NCBI GenBank assembly: GCA_913042885.1 | Contig: CAJWLW010000115.1 | Location: 1-12,635 of the forward strand | Length of the DNA: 12,635 bases | Direction: 5' to 3' | DNA from: an uncultured Lentisphaeria bacterium | Lineage (GTDB): Bacteria; Verrucomicrobiota; Lentisphaeria; JABSQK01; CAJWLW01 | Made by a program: the position numbers and the translations under genes | Part shown: positions 7,412 through 12,635 of the stretch, piece after piece | How the letters are laid out: every line of letters begins with the position of its first letter | How positions within the stretch are numbered: position 1 is the stretch's first letter | Notes under the pieces: generated by a model | Database searches by the model: none | What the model was told of the DNA's origin: nothing | The model's input: only the letters and a program-made list of their open reading frames with translations

Positions 7412-7416
7412 GGAGG
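7412..7416 (+). promoter_or_regulatory. Ribosome binding site for the prepilin-like gene
   Basis: GGAGG lies 5 nt before the ATG at 7422. A second candidate, GGAGAG at 7372-7377, lies 5 nt before an in-frame ATG at 7383, so the gene could use either start. The downstream one was preferred for its perfect core and because it gives a leader of usual length. Confidence 0.5.
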
Positions 7417-7421
7417 CTCAC

Positions 7422-8138
7422 ATGCCGGACCACCGGCAGACATCTGAATTACGACGCAGGCCAGGGAGAGCAATTCTCCAGCGTTTTACACTGATCGAAT
7501 TGCTGGTGGTTATTGCCATCATCGCGATCCTCGCCAGCATGCTGTTGCCGGCCCTGAACAAGGCAAAGACCAAGGCGCACGACATAATGTGCGTCAATAA
7601 CCTGCACCAGATCGGTGTGGGAATAATCGCCTATGCCATGGATTCCGAGAACAAGACGCCGTTCTTTCTGTTAGGTGACGACCCGACGGTGGGCTATTCA
7701 GGCAATCATTTGAGTGACCCGATTCCCTATCCACTCGGCCTGGACACGGGCCACTGGCTGATGTGGAAAGAGAAGTACATTTCGGATGAGCAGAGCTTCA
7801 ATTGTCCCAGGCATCCGCGTGACTGGGATTGGGGCACCTCCCAGCGCAGCGACTATTGCTTTCCCGGCCGGATTGAATACTTAGTGGATGGTACCGGTGC
7901 CGATCCGGGCTGGGATTGGCTGGGTGTGGCCCTGACAACCGATGACTGGTATTCAATCGGCAATCCGCCGGAACGCTACCACGGCAACTACTACAACGTC
8001 GTCTATTGTGATGGTTCTGTGCGACAGTACCCCGACGCCAATGCGAACAGCCAGGTGATGACATTTGGCAACGTCGCAGCGATCACGTCCGCTTGGGCAC
8101 GGCTGGAAAGCTGGTACACCGACGTCATCACTTACTGA
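7422..8138 (+). CDS. Prepilin-like protein with N-terminal methylation-type segment and H-X9-DG domain
   Basis: The 238-residue product has a basic leader (1-21) and then the type IV pilin-like segment [19 protein letters not shown] (22-40), with E26 as the usual +5 glutamate, followed by [13 protein letters not shown] globular domain follows, ending with [12 protein letters not shown] (187-198), which fits the H-X9-DG motif of the prepilin-processing-associated family. Such proteins occur in very large numbers in Lentisphaerota, Planctomycetota and relatives; their function is not established, though surface or periplasmic anchoring like pseudopilins is assumed. Oddity: the residue before the +1 Phe is Arg (QRF), not Gly, so the normal prepilin peptidase site is absent. 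It lies among glycosidase-like genes. An alternative in-frame start is at 7383. Confidence 0.85.
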   Translation: MPDHRQTSELRRRPGRAILQRFTLIELLVVIAIIAILASMLLPALNKAKTKAHDIMCVNNLHQIGVGIIAYAMDSENKTPFFLLGDDPTVGYSGNHLSDPIPYPLGLDTGHWLMWKEKYISDEQSFNCPRHPRDWDWGTSQRSDYCFPGRIEYLVDGTGADPGWDWLGVALTTDDWYSIGNPPERYHGNYYNVVYCDGSVRQYPDANANSQVMTFGNVAAITSAWARLESWYTDVITY

Positions 8139-8294
8139 CAACGGAGTGTCCTTGTTCATCCCAATAGCGTACTCCTTAAACAACCATCGCCCAGGCCCGC
8201 GCTGTGGCAAAGCAGCAGGAACAGCTCGCACGAACGGACCCCCAGCCGGCGCGGACAGATGGGTGATCACATCGAGACACTGCTTTCGTTAGCC

Positions 8295-8298
8295 GGAG
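8295..8298 (+). promoter_or_regulatory. Ribosome binding site deciding a TTG start
   Basis: GGAG lies 7 nt before the TTG at 8306. The next in-frame ATG is 56 codons downstream, beyond the beginning of the N-terminal domain, so the TTG start is favoured. Confidence 0.5.
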
Positions 8299-8305
8299 AA
8301 TAGCT

Positions 8306-10582
8306 TTGCCAGTTCCGTGGATCGAGATTCAGCAGCTTAAACAGATTGTTACCGGCACCCGGCCACACCGCCTGGTCCGCGTGGCGGCTGAAGAGCTGTC
8401 TGCCTATGCCAAGGCGCTGTTTGGCCGGCGCCCGCCGATCCGGCCTGCCGGGGCAACTCGGGGGCAGCAGAGCATGACCGTGAAACTGTCGGTCAACCGG
8501 CGTGAGTTGTCGGACCAGGGGTACGCGTTGCGCCCGCTCGACAGCGACTGTTTTCTGATCGAGGGTGGATCCCCCATCGCGGTGCTGTGGGCCGTTTACG
8601 ATCTGGCCGAACGGTGGGGCGTCCGCTACGAACTGCACGGCGACATCATGCCCGAGGTCCCGGGATCGCTGCGCCTGCCGGCGGCGGATATCGTCTGCGA
8701 ACCGGATCTGCCGTTGCGCTCCTTTCGCACCTATAACGCCTTCAGCAACAATGAGTGCTGCTGGGCTGCGGCGGATTACGAGCTGCTGATCAATCAGCTG
8801 AGCAAGATGCGCTTCAACGGGATCTCGTTCTACCAGCGTCCATACGATCCGATCGCAGATCTCCATTTCCGCGGCGTTCGGAAATCGTTGGCTGCCCCGA
8901 ACTTTGGCTGGGAACCGAAAATCCGTTCCGACCACCCAGGCTACGAGCTGTTTGTCGCCAGCGGCGATGCGGCACGGGGGGTGTTCGTCAATCCGGAGTT
9001 GTACGGAAAGGCCAATTACGAGGCGACCATCAAGGCTGGTCAGGCGTACGCCCGAAAGGTATTCCGCATGGCGCATCGTCGGGACATGCAGTGTACGCTG
9101 ACAGTCATGGTGGCGGAGTTTGACCCGGCGGTTCGCAAGCGGCTGCTGGAGTTGACCGCGGCCCGGCACAAGGCGAAGCCCGCACCTGTGCATCGTATCC
9201 GCTACGGGATTTGGCGGGAGGGCGGGGACGTTGAAACGGGGCGTTGCATGAGTGTGCGCAATCCCGTTTTCATGGAACTGCTCGCAGCCAACATCCAGGC
9301 CCACATTGATGCGTTTCCGGATGCTGATGTGATCTACCTTGCGTCGGCGGAGTTTGGCAGCAACGATGCGGATGCTGAGCGGGCATGGAAGGCACTCGAC
9401 AAGAAGTACGATCTATCGTCGGTGGCATCGCTCGCGGCGGTTTGCCAGGAAGCGCGGGAAAAGGCTGAGTCAGATCCCGACCGCGCAGAAATGGCGATGC
9501 GCAGCGACCTGGTGTTGTTGTTTGCGCTCGATAAATTGCTGGATGAACATGGCTTTGACCTGAGCCGCTCGCGCCGGAACGTGGCGCTGATCCCCGGCGC
9601 GCTGGCACCAGAGTTGCACCGGTTTCTGCCGGCAATCTTCCCGCGCGGATCACAATTCTGGGCCGCTTTCGGCTACATGCCGTCCTATGTCGCCACGCGA
9701 ACAGATTGCCTGGTCCATGATGATCCTGGCGCCATCCGCTACAACCTCACCATCAGTGCGGAGGACGACAACATCGGGCTGCTGCCGCAGTTGCCCGGAC
9801 CGTCGGTGCACAAGATCGTCAACGTGTTGCGCCAGGTCGGTGCGGGCTTCCAGACACGGCAGTGGCAGCACTCAAATCTGTTGCCGACCTTTCATTACCT
9901 GAGTCATGCGGCCTGGGAAAAAGGGTGGACGCCGGAGAAGGCCTACAGTCACCTCTATACGCCGATCTGCGGTAGCCAGGCCGTGTCGCATGTGCTGCGC
10001 GCATTCAAGCAGCTCGAGCGAATCACCAAACAGCTGCACCAGGCGTGCTTTTGCGTCTCTTTCCCGATCCCCAGTTGGATCACCAACCTGTGGCATTATG
10101 GGGCGGACACGCACACGCCGAAACGGCTGACGCAGCTTGGCGGCAGCTTCGCCGGCGTCGCTGATGAGCTTGCCAAGGCGATTGCGGTCAGCGATGTGGC
10201 CGGTCGCGATATGCTGCTTGCCTTTGAGCGGCACGTGCGGCACGGCGCATACTACCTGCGATCGCTGGCATCGCTGATCGCAGCGAAGGACGCGGATCAG
10301 GCGATCCAGGCGTTGCAGGAGCGTCAGCGCACCGATATCGAGGGGTTGTATCGCTCGTCCTACTTTGACGAGTACGACAAATTGAGCACGACCCGCGCAG
10401 CAATGTTGGCCGACGCAGAAGCGTTGATGCGGCGGGCTTGTGAAGTGTTCGCTCAGGGCGTACGTGACCGTTGTGATCTGGGCGCTCTGGCGGTACTGAA
10501 CGACTACAACCTGGACGTGGTCGTTGCTCTTGCCCGCAAAGCGCGTGCTGAGGATGAACAGTTTGGCTGCCGCGAACTGTAA
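8306..10582 (+). CDS. Large glycoside-hydrolase-like protein with GH20b/GH67N-type N-terminal domain
   Basis: The 758-residue product begins at a TTG with GGAG 7 nt upstream. Residues about 20-116 match the alpha/beta domain that precedes the catalytic barrel in GH67 alpha-glucuronidases and GH20 hexosaminidases: GYALRPLDSDCFLIEGGSPI (72-91), then AVLWAVYDLAERWGVRYEL (92-110). A barrel seems to start near 126 with LRSFRTYNAF, then LLINQLSKMRFNGISFY (150-166). DVIYLASAEFG has E349 at a likely strand end and is a candidate acid/base, by analogy only. A helical C-terminal part (AAWEKGWTPEKAYSHLY onward) resembles the C-terminal region of GH67/GH115-like proteins. No signal peptide, so it is probably cytoplasmic unless the start is wrong. 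It follows the prepilin-like gene by 167 nt in which nothing clear is seen. Activity and substrate are unknown. Confidence 0.72.
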   Translation: MPVPWIEIQQLKQIVTGTRPHRLVRVAAEELSAYAKALFGRRPPIRPAGATRGQQSMTVKLSVNRRELSDQGYALRPLDSDCFLIEGGSPIAVLWAVYDLAERWGVRYELHGDIMPEVPGSLRLPAADIVCEPDLPLRSFRTYNAFSNNECCWAAADYELLINQLSKMRFNGISFYQRPYDPIADLHFRGVRKSLAAPNFGWEPKIRSDHPGYELFVASGDAARGVFVNPELYGKANYEATIKAGQAYARKVFRMAHRRDMQCTLTVMVAEFDPAVRKRLLELTAARHKAKPAPVHRIRYGIWREGGDVETGRCMSVRNPVFMELLAANIQAHIDAFPDADVIYLASAEFGSNDADAERAWKALDKKYDLSSVASLAAVCQEAREKAESDPDRAEMAMRSDLVLLFALDKLLDEHGFDLSRSRRNVALIPGALAPELHRFLPAIFPRGSQFWAAFGYMPSYVATRTDCLVHDDPGAIRYNLTISAEDDNIGLLPQLPGPSVHKIVNVLRQVGAGFQTRQWQHSNLLPTFHYLSHAAWEKGWTPEKAYSHLYTPICGSQAVSHVLRAFKQLERITKQLHQACFCVSFPIPSWITNLWHYGADTHTPKRLTQLGGSFAGVADELAKAIAVSDVAGRDMLLAFERHVRHGAYYLRSLASLIAAKDADQAIQALQERQRTDIEGLYRSSYFDEYDKLSTTRAAMLADAEALMRRACEVFAQGVRDRCDLGALAVLNDYNLDVVVALARKARAEDEQFGCREL

Positions 10583-10800
10583 GACAAGGTCGATCTTCTA
10601 CTTTTTTGCCGGCCGGAGATGTGGTAAATTCCGCACTGCTTGTGAACGCCATTTCAGTACTCCATCGCTCCGCCATCTTATGGGGTGACACTGAAATTAT
10701 TCTTGCAATTGGGATCAATATTTCCTACATGACCATGGCAGTCGGTCTGACGCCAGCGTCTATAACGATAAATCAGCAATCAACCTGGAGAAGATGAACA
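10583..10800 (+). promoter_or_regulatory. Intergenic region with possible promoter for the collagen-like gene
   Basis: The 218 nt are more AT-rich than the flanking genes. TATAAC at 10761-10766 is a plausible -10 hexamer without a good -35 at the usual distance; TTGCAA at 10703-10708 with TACATG 17 nt later is a weaker pair. GGAGAAG at 10787-10793 is the ribosome binding site for the ATG at 10801. A T6 run near 10604 is not preceded by a stem, so no terminator is called for the upstream gene. Confidence 0.25.
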
Positions 10801-11583
10801 ATGAAGTACTTGAACTTCAATATGATAGCAATTCTCGGACTGTTCGTGGCGAGCGTCGCCTCGGCACAAGTTACGATCGACGCCAGTGTTGCCACACCAG
10901 GAGCCGGTGCGGTACTGACGGATGCACTCGGTAACGGCATCGGGAGCTGGCAACTCCCGGGCGCCGGCGCGCAGGGGCCGGCTGGTGCAGGCGGAGCGGC
11001 TGGTGCAGACGGAGCAGCTGGTGCTGACGGTGCGACTGGGCCGCAGGGCGACAGCTTCTGGGTTGCGGACGCCACGGGCATCTCCAACACCAGCCCCGGC
11101 AATGTCACCATTGGGTCAACGTATACAGCATATACCACGTTGTATGTGAGGGGGTCGTTCGCCTTGCAGGACGACGAAGCACCATTTGCCGAGGCTATGC
11201 GTTCCATCAGCCCCTACAGCGAACTCTCTATCAATCCGGATCTGGCTGACAAGAATTTCCGCGTCGGCGCCCATAACGGTGCACCGGGCCGCTCCACCCA
11301 CGCGCTCTTTGTTCACGGAACCACAGGCCGCGTCGGCATCGGGACAGAGACTCCGGCGGCGAAACTCCACGTCGTCGGCGACACCATCACCGAAGGCAGC
11401 CTCCTCGCCGAAGGCGACATCATCACCGAAGGCGCCTTCCTCGAACTCAGCGACGTACGGTTCAAGGACAACATCGAGACGTTGTCGTCGGCACTTGATA
11501 AGGTCACCCGCCTCCGGGGTGTGAACTTTGAGTGGCGCATGGACACTGACAAAGACTTCAATGAAGGCCTTCAGCTGGGCTGA
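10801..11583 (+). CDS. Exported collagen-like protein with C-terminal S74 (tail-fibre chaperone) domain, frameshifted
   Basis: The open frame gives 260 residues: a signal peptide (cleavage after VASAQ or so, near 22), a short N-terminal region, ten uninterrupted G-X-Y collagen triplets (56-85), a beta-rich region with GTTGRVGIGTETPAAKLHVV (about 173-192) as found in trimeric fibre proteins, and the start of a peptidase S74 domain, SDVRFKDNI (217-225). In this family Ser and a Lys five residues later form the self-cleavage dyad; here they are S217 and K222, both intact, and cleavage would fall before S217. The frame ends at TGA 11581-11583 in the middle of the domain (EGLQLG), while its continuation (LIAQEVEAVVPELV) is in another frame just downstream. 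GGAGAAG lies upstream of the start. Probably a surface fibre or appendage protein in its intact form. Confidence 0.82.
   Translation: MKYLNFNMIAILGLFVASVASAQVTIDASVATPGAGAVLTDALGNGIGSWQLPGAGAQGPAGAGGAAGADGAAGADGATGPQGDSFWVADATGISNTSPGNVTIGSTYTAYTTLYVRGSFALQDDEAPFAEAMRSISPYSELSINPDLADKNFRVGAHNGAPGRSTHALFVHGTTGRVGIGTETPAAKLHVVGDTITEGSLLAEGDIITEGAFLELSDVRFKDNIETLSSALDKVTRLRGVNFEWRMDTDKDFNEGLQLG
10981..11034 (+). repeat. Three tandem 18-bp repeats coding collagen triplets
   Basis: Copies at 10981-10998, 10999-11016 and 11017-11034 follow the form GCTGGTGCAGACGGAGCA with one to three differences each. Each codes for two G-X-Y triplets in the frame shifted by one codon. Such repeats commonly expand and contract by slippage. 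Confidence 0.7.
11377..11448 (+). repeat. Two tandem 36-bp repeats upstream of the S74 domain
   Basis: Copies at 11377-11412 and 11413-11448 encode GDTITEGSLLAE and GDIITEGAFLEL. The 12-residue unit immediately precedes the catalytic serine and probably forms a stacked beta turn of the fibre; it looks like a recent in-frame duplication. Confidence 0.6.
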
Positions 11584-11801
11584 TTGCTCAGGAAGTTGAA
11601 GCGGTCGTTCCCGAGCTCGTGCATACAGGCAGCGATGGTTACAAGGCTGTTGCCTATAGCAACATGTCCGCGCTGTTGGTCGAAGCCATCAAGGAGCAGC
11701 AGGCTTTGATTGAAGCGCAGCAAGCGTAGCAAGCGCAGCATGAAGCGGAGCTAGAAGCGCTGAAAGCGGAGCTCCAGCAACTGCGGAATTCGTTGAACTA
11801 A
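11580..11801 (+). pseudogene. Displaced C-terminal part of the S74 domain
   Basis: Read from 11580 this gives LIAQEVEAVVPELVHTGSDG then YKAVAYSNMSALLVEAIKEQ, which is the standard second half of the S74 chaperone domain, in the -1 frame relative to the gene upstream. Rereading one G at CTGGGC (restoring CTGGGGCTG) joins the two parts as QLGLIAQEV, the family consensus. A TAG at 11727-11729 stands where CAG would fit in a Gln/Ala-rich helix, and coding-like heptads (HEAELEALKAELQQLRNSLN) continue to TAA at 11799-11801. Intact, the protein would be about 333 residues. Two lesions favour a decaying gene over a single sequencing error. Confidence 0.75.
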
Positions 11802-12165
11802 AGATGTGCGGACAGATTGACTGACCGCTCGGTCGCCTGAGATTTCCGGCGGAAATTCCACAGGAATATTAAGGTCCGTAATATCACTCTTCCCTTTTGA
11901 ATCTGCCGGGCAAACCCGAACTTTCATAACTTTCCTTCGTAGACGATAAGTTAAAGGAAAAGGCCCAGCAGCAATCGACATCATCGACGACCATCCACCT
12001 TCCGCATGTCGTTTCACGCGTTTCGGATTATACTGCAACCGATCAAGCGCACTATTAACAGAAGGTCGCGAAGGGCGCGGAGGTGTAAGGTGAAGCACGA
12101 CACGTCAAAAACGATGCTATCGACCTACTTCTACCGAGAACCGGCGACACAAAAACAAGCCCCCC
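11802..12165. other. Gene-free stretch with small inverted repeats
   Basis: No convincing gene is seen in these 364 nt. GACCG-CT-CGGTC at 11823-11834 could be a weak stem but has no T run. ATTTCCG-G-CGGAAAT at 11842-11856 is a perfect 15-bp palindrome, more like a protein-binding site than a terminator. ATATTA (11866-11871) and TAATAT (11879-11884) form another short inverted repeat. The Dabb gene at 12166 has no recognisable Shine-Dalgarno in the C-rich sequence before it. Confidence 0.4.
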
Positions 12166-12459
12166 ATGATCGAGCACATCGTCCTGTTCAAATTCAATGA
12201 CAACGCCACGACCGCTCAGATCGAAGCGTTGACTAAAGGTTTACACGAAATGGCAACGGCGATCCCCGGCATCCACAGCCTGGTCGTCAGCGAAAATAAA
12301 AGCAGCCACAGCAAGGGTTATACGCTTGGGTTAGTCGTGCGCTTTACTGACTGGGCAGCGCTTGAAGCGTACATACCCCACCCGGTCCATCAGGCACTGG
12401 TCACCGACTTGCTCGGCCCGATCCATGCGGACCTCGTTGCATTCGATTACGAGATCTGA
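12166..12459 (+). CDS. Dabb (stress-responsive alpha/beta barrel) domain protein
   Basis: The 97-residue product matches the Dabb family (PF07876) end to end: MIEHIVLFKFNDNATTAQIE (first strand and helix), IPGIHSLVVSENKS, YTLGLVVRFTDWAALEAYIP, HPVHQALVTDLLGPI, and the terminal VAFDYEI. These are small ferredoxin-like proteins that form dimeric barrels; members range from plant stress proteins to polyketide cyclases and bacterial proteins of unknown role, so no reaction is assigned. No signal peptide; cytoplasmic. It has no close neighbour in the window and no visible Shine-Dalgarno (the ATG follows CCCCCC), suggesting leaderless or weak initiation. An alternative is that it sits in a mobile gene cassette, given the structured element downstream. 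Confidence 0.88.
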   Translation: MIEHIVLFKFNDNATTAQIEALTKGLHEMATAIPGIHSLVVSENKSSHSKGYTLGLVVRFTDWAALEAYIPHPVHQALVTDLLGPIHADLVAFDYEI

Positions 12460-12476
12460 GAAGCTAAAAGCTTGAC

Positions 12477-12611
12477 CTAACTTGGTTAGCGTCGTCTGCC
12501 AAGCCCGGACATTGCAAGGATTTCGTCAGATGACGCCGGGATGTCGCTGCCGCGCTAACGCCGCCGGTGAGCGGCGGTTTACCGCGTCGCTGTGCAACGC
12601 GTTGTTAGCGC
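12477..12611. repeat. Structure-rich region with alternating CGCTAAC/GTTAGCG motifs
   Basis: GTTAGCG occurs at 12485-12491, its inverse CGCTAAC at 12553-12559, and GTTAGCG again at 12604-12610. CTAAC-TTG-GTTAG (12477-12489) is itself palindromic. Smaller stems lie between: CGTCA/TGACG (12524-12535) within GACAT/ATGTC (12508-12545), CCGCCG/CGGCGG (12561-12577), and CGCGT/ACGCG (12583-12601). No gene is seen here. It could be a structured RNA, a recombination site or a mobile-element end. Confidence 0.45.
12552..12611 (+). other. 60-bp element with perfect 8-bp inverted ends, attC-like
   Basis: The ends GCGCTAAC and GTTAGCGC are exact inverse complements, and two internal hairpins give a cloverleaf-like fold. 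The length and the TAAC...GTTA ends recall an integron attC site placed about 90 nt after a small gene. Against this, the ends do not fit RYYYAAC/GTTRRRY exactly and the inner arms next to the ends are not well paired. No integrase is in the window. Confidence 0.25.
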
Positions 12612-12635
12612 TATTGTGGTTGAACCTGGAATGTC

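Noticed and set aside
8267..9304. Minus-strand open frame of 345 codons opposite the GH20/GH67-like gene
   Set aside because: No family features and an Arg/Gln/His-rich composition typical of antisense frames; the plus-strand product has clear domain motifs.
11570..11590. Programmed -1 frameshift in the S74 gene
   Set aside because: No X-XXY-YYZ slippery heptamer at the junction, and a second stop follows in the new frame; decay or sequencing error fits better.
11751..12098. Minus-strand frame of 115 codons between the fibre gene and the Dabb gene
   Set aside because: No start signal or recognisable family, and it overlaps the coding-like end of the S74 remnant on the other strand.
12561..12580. 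Rho-independent terminator after the Dabb gene
   Set aside because: The CCGCCG/CGGCGG stem is followed by only three Ts, and it lies inside a larger inverted repeat.

Overview
The window (about 58-60% GC by eye) looks like a chromosomal segment of a Gram-negative-type bacterium, most likely from the PVC group (Lentisphaerota, Kiritimatiellota or Verrucomicrobiota). Three things point there: a complete outer-membrane lipid transport (Mla) operon; a prepilin-like protein with an FTLIELLVV...[10 protein letters not shown]-terminus and a C-terminal H-X9-DG motif, a class greatly expanded in these phyla; and clustered glycoside-hydrolase-like genes of GH123-like and GH20/GH67-like type. The taxonomic placement is inference.

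Region 1 (23-4306, minus strand) is an mla operon read in the order mlaE, mlaF, mlaD, mlaC, mlaA: permease, ATPase, MCE-domain protein, periplasmic lipid carrier and outer-membrane component. It should encode a whole trans-envelope phospholipid trafficking line. No STAS-domain mlaB is visible. The ATPase instead carries a C-terminal extension of about 150 residues that aligns motif by motif with a GGDEF (diguanylate cyclase) fold whose catalytic residues are lost. This ABC ATPase-degenerate GGDEF fusion is the most unusual thing in the window.

Region 2 (4307-4726) separates the mla operon from divergent plus-strand genes. It should hold both promoters. It also contains protein-like fragments in two minus-strand frames that may be a decayed gene.

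Region 3 (4727-10582, plus strand) is a carbohydrate-related group: an exported GH123-like protein, a translationally coupled (ATGA overlap) putative TIM-barrel protein of unknown family, a prepilin-like H-X9-DG protein, and a 758-residue protein with a GH20b/GH67N-type N-terminal domain and an apparent TTG start. Substrates cannot be told from sequence; the enzyme types suggest complex or amino-sugar-containing polysaccharides.

Region 4 (10801-11801, plus) is an exported collagen-like protein with a C-terminal peptidase S74 (intramolecular chaperone, tail-fibre type) domain. The domain is split by an apparent one-base deletion, and its continuation has a further in-frame stop. It is either a decaying gene or carries sequence errors.

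Region 5 (12166-12635) has a small Dabb (stress-responsive A/B barrel) protein followed by a structure-rich non-coding stretch with three alternating CGCTAAC/GTTAGCG motifs. One 60-bp element there has perfect 8-bp inverted ends and weakly resembles an integron attC site. No rRNA, tRNA, transposase, integrase or CRISPR array was seen.
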